Positions 9,042 through 16,896 of a stretch of 64,000 bases of DNA are shown in pieces. The position numbers were made by a program, and so were the translations under genes. Position 1 is the first letter of the stretch. The number at the start of each line of letters is the position of its first letter. The notes below the pieces were generated by a model. It made no database searches and was not told the origin of the DNA. It saw nothing but the letters and a program-made list of their open reading frames with translations. The stretch lies in the NCBI GenBank assembly GCA_964577055.1, contig CAZNWC010000004.1:62001-126000 (forward strand). Reading direction: 5' to 3'. The stretch comes from PNNG01 sp964577055 (GTDB taxonomy: Bacteria; Bacteroidota; Bacteroidia; UBA7662).

Positions 9042-10022
9042 TTATTTGTTTCGGTTAACTGTAAATGCCACCAATTGCCGCAGGCTCTCGCGGTATTTGT
9101 TTTCAGGAAATTCATTTAGCAAGTCTTCTGCTTCTTGTTGTAGTTTGCGCATGGTAGACTCCGCATAGGCAATGCCGCCTTTTTCGTGGATAAACCGAAC
9201 GACTTCCGCTACTTTTTCGCGTTTTTGGCTGTGGTTTTTGATTAGGCCAATGATATGCTTCTTTTCATGCTTTGCGGATTTTTCAAGCGCATGGATCAAG
9301 GGCAGCGTCATTTTTTTCTCTTGTATGTCAACGCCTTTCGTTTTGCCAGTTGGGTCGTTGCCCAAATCAAGCAAATCGTCCTTGATTTGGAAGGCCAGGC
9401 CCACCTTTTCGCCAAAACGACGGGCTTTTTCTACCAATGCAGGGTCGTTGTAAATAGAGGCCACCCCAACGGCACAGCAACTGGCAATGAGACTCGCTGT
9501 TTTATTGGAGATGATTTCAAAATATACTTCTTCGGTGATGTCGAGCCGTCGGGCTTTTTCAATTTGCAGTAATTCGCCCTCACTCATGCGTCTAACGGCA
9601 TCGGAAGTGATTTCGAGCAGGTGGAATTCTTTGTTTTCCAACGAAAGCAGAAGCCCTTTGCTCAGCAAATAATCGCCTACCAAAACGGCGATTTTGTTTT
9701 TCCAAAGGGCATTGATGCTGAAGAATCCACGCCGCTCATAGGCGTCGTCTACTACATCATCGTGCACCAGTGTTGCCGTATGCAACAACTCCACTAAGGC
9801 TGCGCCACGGTGGGTTGATTCGGTAACCTCTTTCATCATGCCTGCTGAAAGAAACACAAAGAGTGGGCGTATTTGCTTGCCTTTGCGCTTTACAATGTAG
9901 TGGGTAATGCGGTCGAGCAAGGGCACGCGGCTGCGCATGGCTGCGCGAAACTTGTCTTCGAACAGTTCCATATCGCGGGCCACTGGTTGGCGAATTTGAT
10001 CGAGTGATAGAGGGCTTGACAT
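9042..10022 (-). CDS. Polyprenyl diphosphate synthase (long-chain trans type)
   Basis: 326 residues from the ATG at 10022. A longer frame to 10076 exists, but its extra 18 residues look non-coding and run into a terminator. The two Asp-rich motifs of trans-prenyltransferases are present: HDDVVDDAYERRG and FQIKDDLLDLGNDPTGK. The KGKQIRPLFVFLSAG motif binds isopentenyl diphosphate. It probably makes the octaprenyl or heptaprenyl chain for menaquinone, as IspB/HepT enzymes do; chain length cannot be read from the sequence. It converges with the GH3-like gene with one base between. Confidence 0.9.
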   Translation of the reverse strand: MSSPLSLDQIRQPVARDMELFEDKFRAAMRSRVPLLDRITHYIVKRKGKQIRPLFVFLSAGMMKEVTESTHRGAALVELLHTATLVHDDVVDDAYERRGFFSINALWKNKIAVLVGDYLLSKGLLLSLENKEFHLLEITSDAVRRMSEGELLQIEKARRLDITEEVYFEIISNKTASLIASCCAVGVASIYNDPALVEKARRFGEKVGLAFQIKDDLLDLGNDPTGKTKGVDIQEKKMTLPLIHALEKSAKHEKKHIIGLIKNHSQKREKVAEVVRFIHEKGGIAYAESTMRKLQQEAEDLLNEFPENKYRESLRQLVAFTVNRNK

Positions 10023-10062
10023 GCGTGTGCTAAGATAACCGATTTGCAGTTGCCATAAATAC

Positions 10063-10088
10063 AAAACCCCGCACAAGGCGGGGTTTGT
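10063..10088 (-). terminator. Intrinsic terminator of the exbB/exbD operon
   Basis: Inverted repeat CCCCGC (10067-10072) / GCGGGG (10078-10083), flanked by AAAA and TTT so that it can work in both directions. It lies 20 bases after the last exbD stop, before the prenyltransferase gene. Confidence 0.75.
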
Positions 10089-10106
10089 TAAGCTTGGCAG
10101 CTTTTT

Positions 10107-10574
10107 TTAATACACTTCGCTACGTTTGCTCGATGAGTAATTCAGCTTGAGGGCGTTTACCTTGCGCAACTCTTGTTTTACGTCGGTTACGATACCCATT
10201 TTGGCATCGCGGTCGGCTTTGATAGAAGTTGTGAGGAAAGGCACTTCGGCTTCAGAGCGTGCTGCGCGTTCTTTTTCGATGAATTCGGGTACCTGTTTAG
10301 GGGTTGCGAAGGCATCGTTTAATTGAACGCGTGGCGCTGTACCAAATTTGGCTTTGTAGTTATCGCTAGGAGCACCAATGTAGATATAGCTCACCAGAGA
10401 TTTTTTCTCGAGCTTCTGGATTTCAGTAGCCTGAGGTACTACCACCTTTACCTTGAGGTCGGTTTGACGCAACACCGTGGTAACCATGAAGAAGAACAGC
10501 AACATGAACACGATATCGGGCAAGGCCGATGTAGAGATGGCCGGTGATGGCTTCTTTTTCTTTTCGAGTTTCAT
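10107..10574 (-). CDS. exbD: ExbD/TolR family protein (second copy)
   Basis: 155 residues. A short basic cytoplasmic N-terminus (MKLEKKKKPSPAISTSALPD) is followed by one transmembrane helix (IVFMLLFFFMVTTVL), with the essential Asp just before it (LPDIVFML), then a periplasmic domain. It is the last gene of the exb cluster, one base after the first exbD. Tandem exbD genes are usual in Bacteroidota; the two paralogues probably form a mixed or alternative stator rod with ExbB to energise TonB-dependent uptake. Confidence 0.9.
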   Translation of the reverse strand: MKLEKKKKPSPAISTSALPDIVFMLLFFFMVTTVLRQTDLKVKVVVPQATEIQKLEKKSLVSYIYIGAPSDNYKAKFGTAPRVQLNDAFATPKQVPEFIEKERAARSEAEVPFLTTSIKADRDAKMGIVTDVKQELRKVNALKLNYSSSKRSEVY

Positions 10575-10575
10575 A

Positions 10576-11130
10576 TCAATTTCCTCCTCCTAAGTCTTCA
10601 GGTTCGGCTTCCGAAATTACCTGGCGGTAATAGTCGCGGATTTCGTTTTGTTGCGATTCGGGCAACTTTTCAAGGGGTTTGCCGTAGTCGTTCTGTGCCT
10701 TTGCTTCGCGCAATTCATTGTAGGCCGCCTTCAACTCATTGTGCACCTGAATGTACAGGTTATACGATGTGCCGCGGTCATTTTTCAACGAAATCACAGC
10801 CTTTTGAGGCGATTCAGCTTTGGTAGGATCATCCATGGGGTTGTCAATGAATTCCTTGGTGGTTTTCTTCAACTCCTTGATGCTCATGGGTTGGCCATCA
10901 ACCAGCAATTGGTCGGCAGCATTTACCAAAACCTTCAATACGTTGCGCTCTTTCAGCTTGATGTTGGTTTCAGGCTGATTGGGCTCGGGCATAGGTGGGA
11001 GACGGATGGCAATCCCCTTGTCGGTATCAATGGTAGTTGTTACCAGGAAGAAGATCAACAACAGGAAGGCGATGTCGGCCATCGACCCTGCGTTCACTTC
11101 GGGCGTTCCTCTGTCTTTTTTCTTGGGCAT
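10576..11130 (-). CDS. exbD: ExbD/TolR family protein (first copy)
   Basis: 184 residues. The cytoplasmic start MPKKKDRGTPEVNAGSMAD leads into a transmembrane helix IAFLLLIFFLVTTTI with the proton-pathway Asp at its beginning (SMADIAFLL). The periplasmic part is longer than in the second copy and rich in charged residues. It overlaps the small membrane-protein gene upstream by one base. It is one half of the ExbB-ExbD proton channel. Confidence 0.9.
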   Translation of the reverse strand: MPKKKDRGTPEVNAGSMADIAFLLLIFFLVTTTIDTDKGIAIRLPPMPEPNQPETNIKLKERNVLKVLVNAADQLLVDGQPMSIKELKKTTKEFIDNPMDDPTKAESPQKAVISLKNDRGTSYNLYIQVHNELKAAYNELREAKAQNDYGKPLEKLPESQQNEIRDYYRQVISEAEPEDLGGGN

Positions 11131-11459
11131 TATTTGAAAGCTTTGTAGATCTCTCCCAGAACGGCGAGCAAAATGGCTCCGGCACCCATGATGTACATCA
11201 TGATCAATACGGCACCAATCATCTGCGAAGAGGTCTCTGTCACATTATACTTAACGTACGACTCAAGCACTTCATTGCCCGAAAGCATGTAGCTCAATAA
11301 GAAGACTACCCCTACACTACCAGCACTTACGAGGGTACGCTTGGCCTTTTGCAGGTCGCCCAGCATGTTGATGATGGGGAAGATGATAGCTCCCAACGCA
11401 CCTATGCCTAAAAGCACATAGGTTACGATGAGCAATATGTTTACGGTTACGTCGCTCAT
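11130..11459 (-). CDS. Small three-helix membrane protein of the exb cluster
   Basis: 109 residues with three predicted membrane spans (about residues 6-30, 44-60 and 82-104) and short polar loops. No enzymatic motif is seen. Its position between exbB and two exbD genes, with a 7-base gap upstream and a 1-base overlap downstream, says that it belongs to the TonB-energising complex. I recall similar small proteins in this place in other Bacteroidota, without an assigned role. It might be an assembly factor or an extra stator subunit. Confidence 0.75.
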   Translation of the reverse strand: MSDVTVNILLIVTYVLLGIGALGAIIFPIINMLGDLQKAKRTLVSAGSVGVVFLLSYMLSGNEVLESYVKYNVTETSSQMIGAVLIMMYIMGAGAILLAVLGEIYKAFK

Positions 11460-11466
11460 GGTCGAA

Positions 11467-12282
11467 TTATTTTTTCTCGTATTTCACCAGGATGTCGATC
11501 AGCGAGATGCTGGCATCTTCCATGCTGTTTACCAGGCTGTCAACCTTAGATACGAGGTAGTTGTAGAAAATCTGGAGGATTACGGCTACGATCAGACCAG
11601 CTACTGTGGTCAAGAGGGCCACTTTGATACCACCCGCTACGAGTGATGGGCTGATGTCACCTGCTGCTTCAATGGCGTCGAAGGCCGCGATCATACCTAC
11701 TACTGTACCCATAAATCCGAGCATTGGAGCCAAGGCGATGAAGAGCGAAATCCAAATCAAACCACGCTCCATTTGTGCCATTTGTACCGAACCGTAAGAA
11801 ACAATCGACTTCTCAACGATTTCGATGCCTTCATGCGCACGGTCGAGGCCTTGGTAGAAAATGCTGGCTACCGGACCGCGGGTGTTGCGGCATACTTCTT
11901 TGGCAGCGTCAACACCACCAGACTTCATCGCATCTTCAATTTTGTTGAGGAGCTTGTTGGTGTTGGTGCTCGACAAGTTCAAGAAAATGATGCGCTCTAC
12001 CACAATGGCCAAACCGATGATCAAACAAATGAGTACGGGGCTCATCCACTCCCATCCACCTTCGATGAACTTTTGCTTGATCACATAGTGAATGCCTTCT
12101 TGGGCAGGAGCTGGGGCTGCATCTTCTTCGGTTACCGTTTCTTCGGCAGCAGCTTCACCGGCTGCAGCAGAATCAACTACTTCTTCCTGAGCTTCAGCAG
12201 CTGGTGCCTCCTGGGCTTGCAGGGTCACCGCAGAAGTCACGCCCATCACGATGGCAAGCATGACCATGAACACTTTTTTCAT
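11467..12282 (-). CDS. exbB: MotA/TolQ/ExbB proton channel family protein
   Basis: 271 residues from the ATG at 12282, chosen because it begins a signal-like helix (MKKVFMVMLAIVMGV); the frame extends ten residues further to 12312. After the first helix comes an acidic, Ala/Glu-rich linker of about 45 residues, then three membrane helices as in TolQ/ExbB. The conserved helix (LAPMLGFMGTVVGMIAAFDAI) carries the TolQ-type GTVxGM motif. It forms the pentameric proton channel with ExbD that drives TonB. Confidence 0.92.
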   Translation of the reverse strand: MKKVFMVMLAIVMGVTSAVTLQAQEAPAAEAQEEVVDSAAAGEAAAEETVTEEDAAPAPAQEGIHYVIKQKFIEGGWEWMSPVLICLIIGLAIVVERIIFLNLSSTNTNKLLNKIEDAMKSGGVDAAKEVCRNTRGPVASIFYQGLDRAHEGIEIVEKSIVSYGSVQMAQMERGLIWISLFIALAPMLGFMGTVVGMIAAFDAIEAAGDISPSLVAGGIKVALLTTVAGLIVAVILQIFYNYLVSKVDSLVNSMEDASISLIDILVKYEKK

Positions 12283-12369
12283 AATAGATTGTTGTTGTTT
12301 AAATTGTTTCATCAGGTTATCTCTTCATTTTCAGCGTGTCAAGTAATGGCCTTGGCTGCTGGAACACTG

Positions 12370-12456
12370 CGGAGAGAGCGGGATTCGAACCCGCGATACC
12401 CTTTCGGGTATACACACTTTCCAGGCGTGCTCCTTCAACCACTCGGACACCTCTCC
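12370..12456 (-). tRNA. tRNA-Ser (anticodon GGA)
   Basis: The minus strand reads GGAGAGGTGTCCGAGTGG at the 5' end, an anticodon loop CTGGAAA (anticodon GGA), a long variable arm (TATACCCGAAAGGGTAT) and a T-loop GGTTCGAATCC. The 7-bp acceptor stem closes with discriminator G; CCA is not encoded. It lies upstream of exbB on the same strand, 87 bases before the exbB start. Confidence 0.95.
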
Positions 12457-12525
12457 TACAAAACGCTTTTTTAACGGTGCCAATATACGAAAATTCTCTT
12501 CACGCACAGGGTTAAGGCTATTTTA

Positions 12526-13554
12526 TCAAAATTTTGACAATTCTCCGCATATCGGATTTTCGAAGGCCGCCGCCAGTTGGGCACCGTGAAAACCTTTGCC
12601 CAAAAGGTACATCGCTTTGGTAATGGCAGCTTCAAAAGTCATGTCATATCCACTTACCACCCCCATCTTTTTGAGTGCGGCACTGGTTTCATATTTGCCC
12701 AACTCAACCGACCCTCCATGGCATTGTGTGATGTCGACAATCACTTTGTTTTGCGCTACAAAACCGGCCAAAGCTTCAATAAACCAAGCAGCAGTGGGTG
12801 CATTGCCAGCGCCAAATCCTTCTAAAATAAGCACTTCGAGTCCGGGAGCCTGCAGTATTTGGTGTAAAAGGCTTTCGGATAAGCCAGGAAAGAGCTTTAG
12901 GCTACCTACGCCTTGGCCCAATTGCGTTTGTACTTGCAAAGGGCCTGAGCGAAACGGCAGGATGTTGTAGTCGTGGTATTTGATGCGTATTCCAGCCTCG
13001 GCCAAAGGGGGGTAATTGGGCGAGTGGAAGGCCTCAAATTTTTCTGCATTGTACTTGATTACCCGGTTGCCCCTGTAAAGTTGATAGTCGAAATACAGGC
13101 AAACTTCGGGTACACGGCTGTGACCGGCAGGGTGCGTGGCAGCGGCAATTTCAATGCTGGTAATCAAATTTTCTTTGGCATCGGTGCGTATATGGCCCAC
13201 GGGCAATTGCGATCCGGTGAGGACCACGCATTTATTAAGGCCTTCGAGTAAGAAACTCAGGGCACTGGCGGTATATGCCATGGTATCGCTTCCATGGAGG
13301 ATGACAAAACCCTGGTGGGTGTCTTCGTGCGCAGCCACAATTTGGGCCAACTTTACCCAAATTTCAGGACGCATGTTCGAAGAGTCGATGGGTTGCTCAA
13401 AAGCTACCGCATCGAGTTGGTATCCAAAACTCCTGATTTCAGGTACCTGATTCAAGATTTTGTCGAGGTCAAAAGGCTTCAGTATTCCGGTTACAGGGTC
13501 CTGAATCATGCCAATGGTACCGCCAGTGTAAATGATGAGTAAACGTTTGCTCAT
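12526..13554 (-). CDS. ansA: Type I (cytoplasmic) L-asparaginase
   Basis: 342 residues, full length. It hydrolyses asparagine to aspartate and ammonia. The first catalytic Thr is in YTGGTIGMI (residues 9-17) and the second catalytic triad in HGSDTMAYTASAL; PVGHIRTDAKENL is also typical of bacterial AnsA. There is no signal peptide, which favours the cytoplasmic type I. Its start overlaps the tatD stop by four bases (ATGA), so it is the third gene of a deacetylase-tatD-ansA operon. Confidence 0.92.
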   Translation of the reverse strand: MSKRLLIIYTGGTIGMIQDPVTGILKPFDLDKILNQVPEIRSFGYQLDAVAFEQPIDSSNMRPEIWVKLAQIVAAHEDTHQGFVILHGSDTMAYTASALSFLLEGLNKCVVLTGSQLPVGHIRTDAKENLITSIEIAAATHPAGHSRVPEVCLYFDYQLYRGNRVIKYNAEKFEAFHSPNYPPLAEAGIRIKYHDYNILPFRSGPLQVQTQLGQGVGSLKLFPGLSESLLHQILQAPGLEVLILEGFGAGNAPTAAWFIEALAGFVAQNKVIVDITQCHGGSVELGKYETSAALKKMGVVSGYDMTFEAAITKAMYLLGKGFHGAQLAAAFENPICGELSKF

Positions 13555-14312
13555 AAGCGAAACAATTTACGGGCATTGGCCGATGTGATGCGTGCCACTT
13601 CCGAAACGGAAAGCTGCCAGCAATCTGCGAGTGTTTCGGCAATGGGGTTGAGGTAAGCGCTTTCGTTGCGTTTTCCCCGGTATGGCACTGGTGCCAGATA
13701 AGGAGCGTCGGTTTCGAGCAATACCCTGCTTCGGTCGATGGTGGCAAACAGATCGCGGAGGGCCTGATTGGCTTTGTAGCTCAACACACCACCTATGCCC
13801 ACATACATGCCCCTGTCAATGATGCGCCTGGCTTCTTCGGCCGTGCCTGTGAAACAATGGAAAACCCCTTGTACAGGTAAATCGGCCAATAAGTCGAGGA
13901 TGAGCGAACAGCTCTCCCGCGAATGGATGACCACAGGTAAATCGAGCTCAAGGGCCCACTGCACTTGCTGTAAAAAGGCTTGCTCTTGTTCTGGCAAATT
14001 GTCTTGCCGCCAATAGAGGTCGATGCCTATTTCTCCTACTGCGATGTAGTTCCTTTTTTCGAACCAAGGGCGCAATGCATCGAGGACTTCTTGCCAATCG
14101 GCTTCCACCGATCCGGGATGGAGTCCCATCATGCTCCGTAGCTGCTCGGGGAATGCATCTTCGAGCGCATGCATGGGGCCTACACTTTCAAGATCGATGT
14201 TGGGCATGAGCATCAAATCAACACCTCCGGCCAAAGCACGCTGTATCATGGCATGCCGGTCGTTGTTGAATTGTTCGCTGTATAAATGGGTATGGGTATC
14301 TATCAGGCTCAT
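13551..14312 (-). CDS. tatD: TatD family metal-dependent hydrolase
   Basis: 253 residues. It is an amidohydrolase-fold metal-dependent nuclease or hydrolase. The metal-binding motif DTHTHLYSEQF is at residues 4-14, with VGEIGIDLYW, VIHSRESC and HCFTGT supplying further ligands, and ETDAPYLAP near the C-terminus. TatD-type enzymes act as 3'-5' exonucleases in DNA repair and RNA turnover. It overlaps both neighbours by four bases, so it is translated as part of a tight three-gene operon. Confidence 0.92.
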   Translation of the reverse strand: MSLIDTHTHLYSEQFNNDRHAMIQRALAGGVDLMLMPNIDLESVGPMHALEDAFPEQLRSMMGLHPGSVEADWQEVLDALRPWFEKRNYIAVGEIGIDLYWRQDNLPEQEQAFLQQVQWALELDLPVVIHSRESCSLILDLLADLPVQGVFHCFTGTAEEARRIIDRGMYVGIGGVLSYKANQALRDLFATIDRSRVLLETDAPYLAPVPYRGKRNESAYLNPIAETLADCWQLSVSEVARITSANARKLFRL

Positions 14313-14917
14313 TCTATGATTTCAAAACGGAAGCCGTTGCTCACCAGGTATTCCAAGGTGGGCTCAAGACAGCCGCGGAGATTGGGTTCAGCTTTGATGC
14401 TGTCATGAAAAACTAAAATATCACCGGCGCGGACCTTTCCTGTTACGTTTGCCACACATTGTTCGGGTTGCTGGCGCCGGTCGTAATCTTCGCTGAGCAC
14501 CGACCACAATACGATTTTGTAACGTTGTCGGAGGGCACGTACCTGACGCGGTGTAATACGGCCATAGGGTGGTCGGAACAAATCACTTTGCACCAAATCG
14601 TGGGTGCGCAATACGCTTTTGTAATAGGAAAGGTTGTCGGTTTTCCAGGCGTCGGCATGGTCCCATGTGTGGTTACCTACACGGTGACCTTCGGCTTGTA
14701 TCCGTTGAAACAAGTCGGGATAGCGGGCAACATGTTTGCCAAGGCAGAAAAAGGTGGCCCTTGCGCCATATGCCTGAAGTGTGTCGAGCACCCAAGGTGT
14801 TACCTCGGGAATGGGCCCATCGTCGAAGGTGAGATATACCCGCCTGTCTTGCTGCTTGTAATCGCCCCAATCGACCGAGGGCGTCATGCGGCGAATGAAA
14901 TCAGGCGTGCGGAACAA
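14309..14917 (-). CDS. Polysaccharide deacetylase family protein (NodB domain)
   Basis: 202 residues consisting almost only of a NodB homology domain: motif 1 YLTFDDGP (metal-binding and catalytic Asp), motif 2 HTWDH (zinc ligands), motif 3 FRPPYGRITPRQ, and motif 4-like DILVFHDS. It removes N- or O-acetyl groups from a polysaccharide, possibly peptidoglycan or a capsule; the substrate is not readable. There is no obvious signal peptide, so it may be cytoplasmic or the N-terminus may be short. It is the first gene of the operon with tatD and ansA. Confidence 0.88.
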   Translation of the reverse strand: MFRTPDFIRRMTPSVDWGDYKQQDRRVYLTFDDGPIPEVTPWVLDTLQAYGARATFFCLGKHVARYPDLFQRIQAEGHRVGNHTWDHADAWKTDNLSYYKSVLRTHDLVQSDLFRPPYGRITPRQVRALRQRYKIVLWSVLSEDYDRRQQPEQCVANVTGKVRAGDILVFHDSIKAEPNLRGCLEPTLEYLVSNGFRFEIIE

Positions 14918-14968
14918 AGGCGTACTTTTTTGGCAAATCTACAACTTAGAACGGTGCACACAAGTTGC

Positions 14969-16834
14969 TTAGCTTCCCAACAGTGCGTCGAGACTTTGAC
15001 GGGCCACCGCATGGTAATTGGGTCGTGCTTTGGCATAAATGGCACGTGCCCTTTCCAATTGATTGGTTTCTTTGAGCGCCTTGTATGCGGGCATCAGGAA
15101 TTTGCGCCGGCCAACGCCGGTAAGAAAACGTTCAAGTGCCGACTGAAAAGCAGTTTCTTGTGCGTAAGCAGGGGCATGGCGCAATATGTGCACAAACCAA
15201 ACGCTCAGGATTTCGGCATTGGTTGCTGCAGTGAAGCCATAAGCCTTGTCGAGGGCTTGGCTGCGTGCGGCATCAGTTTCGTTGAGGTTGCGGATGAAAA
15301 ATACCCATTCGTGGGTGCTCCATGTACTGGTAAGTGCTGGCGACAGGGGCTGCCCGCTGCGGCTGCTTTCAAGTGCTTGTAAAACGGCATCAAAACGGCG
15401 GCTGTCGGGTTTTGGGCAATTGGCAGGCATGCCTTCACCATAAATCCAGCGTTCAGGCGCTATGGTATTGATTTCAGCTGGCGTCAAAGAGTCGCGCAAA
15501 ATTTCAATAAAGCGCTCTGTATGCATGCTGCTGAAGGCATTGTCGCTGAAATAACTTCTTAAAAATGCATCCCAGCGGGGGCGACCAATGGTTTGTTCGA
15601 TGGTTCTTAGAAAGTAATATCCCTTATCGTAGGCGATGGGTCCTACGCCATCATCGGGGTCCTCGCCTTCCATATCGGCTTTGAGCTTGGTTTTGGATGC
15701 TTGGCCTTGTGTGGTCAGGTCTTCAATTTCGGCCATGACATCGGCATGGCTGATGCCCGCAAGCATTTCGGCGTAATCGGCGCCGTAAACGGCTTCCATG
15801 ATGCGGTTTTCGAAATACACGGTAAAGCCTTCGTTCAGCCAAAAGTCGTTCCAGGTGGCATTGGTTACCAAATTACCACTCCAACTGTGTGCCAGCTCAT
15901 GGGCGATGAGCGAAACCAGCGAGCGATCGCCCGTGATGATGGTAGGCGTGGCAAAAGTAAGTCGCGGATTTTCCATGCCGCCAAAAGGGAAACTTGGTGG
16001 CAATACCAACACGTCGTATCTGCCCCAGGCGTAAGGCCCATACAGCTTTTCGGCAGCCTCAAGCATCTTTTCCATTTCGGCAAATTCATACACCGATTTG
16101 TCGAGCATTGTGGGCTCAGCATATACGCCAGTACGGTTTCCAACGGCCTTGAAGTCGATGTCGCCCACGGCCAAGGCCATGAGGTAGGCAGGCACGGGAA
16201 TTTCCATTTCAAAAGTGTAGCGGCCGTCGGCGGATCGTTTTTGCGGATTGGAAGCACTCATGAGTGCCATCATGCCTGCAGGTGCTTGAATGGTGGCACG
16301 GTAACGGTAGCGGAGGCCCGGACTGTCTTGACAAGGCAACCAGGTACGAGCCAGGATGGCTTGGCTTTGGGTGAATAAAAATGGGTGCTTCTTGCCAGCA
16401 GTTTGCTCGGGCGATAGCCATTGTAAGGCGCGGGCACCGGGTTGCGTGCTGTAGCTGATGCGCACCACTTTGCTGTTGTGTAGCAAGGGTAAGCTCAGGG
16501 CCTGGCCCAGTATGGCATCTTTCGCGCCCAAATGCCACTGCACTTCTTTGCCATCAACCTCCACTTTTGAAATGTTGAGGTCATAGGTGTCGAGCACCAA
16601 TGAATCCCCGTGCTCTGGAGCCAGGGTCCAACTGGCTGTGCCGGAGAGTTGTTGTTTTTCGAAATCAACATTTAGTTCGAGGTCCAGGGCATCGACCCTG
16701 CTTTCGGCCGGCCGCGCATAACTATGGGGATCGGTGATATACGGTTGTGCCATATCGCTGGCGGTTTTTTGGTTTTTACAACTGAAAAGTCCAGCCCCCA
16801 AAAGGAGCAAGGCAAAGGAAGTGCGCGCAATCAT
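14969..16834 (-). CDS. M1 family aminopeptidase lipoprotein (leukotriene-A4-hydrolase-like)
   Basis: 621 residues with a lipoprotein signal (lipobox LFSC, Cys at about 19). The exopeptidase motif GGMENPRL and the zinc motif HELAHSWSGN with a downstream Glu (NEGFTVYFE) define a gluzincin of the M1 family. The C-terminal helical repeat domain and the spacing resemble leukotriene A4 hydrolase/aminopeptidase more than PepN. It probably trims peptides in the periplasm or at the outer membrane. It is monocistronic, 51 bases from the deacetylase gene. Confidence 0.93.
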   Translation of the reverse strand: MIARTSFALLLLGAGLFSCKNQKTASDMAQPYITDPHSYARPAESRVDALDLELNVDFEKQQLSGTASWTLAPEHGDSLVLDTYDLNISKVEVDGKEVQWHLGAKDAILGQALSLPLLHNSKVVRISYSTQPGARALQWLSPEQTAGKKHPFLFTQSQAILARTWLPCQDSPGLRYRYRATIQAPAGMMALMSASNPQKRSADGRYTFEMEIPVPAYLMALAVGDIDFKAVGNRTGVYAEPTMLDKSVYEFAEMEKMLEAAEKLYGPYAWGRYDVLVLPPSFPFGGMENPRLTFATPTIITGDRSLVSLIAHELAHSWSGNLVTNATWNDFWLNEGFTVYFENRIMEAVYGADYAEMLAGISHADVMAEIEDLTTQGQASKTKLKADMEGEDPDDGVGPIAYDKGYYFLRTIEQTIGRPRWDAFLRSYFSDNAFSSMHTERFIEILRDSLTPAEINTIAPERWIYGEGMPANCPKPDSRRFDAVLQALESSRSGQPLSPALTSTWSTHEWVFFIRNLNETDAARSQALDKAYGFTAATNAEILSVWFVHILRHAPAYAQETAFQSALERFLTGVGRRKFLMPAYKALKETNQLERARAIYAKARPNYHAVARQSLDALLGS

Positions 16835-16896
16835 GGGGCAAAGATAGTCGCCTCGGGCTGATGCTGTTTAGCAAAGTGCACCAATCGTGTCTGTGG

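Noticed and set aside
11773..12474. A 233-codon plus-strand frame over exbB and tRNA-Ser
   Set aside because: It runs through a tRNA and over the opposite strand of exbB.
14459..15382. A 307-codon plus-strand frame over the deacetylase and M1 peptidase genes
   Set aside because: It crosses two real genes on the opposite strand and the intergenic region; Cys-rich and unlike any family.
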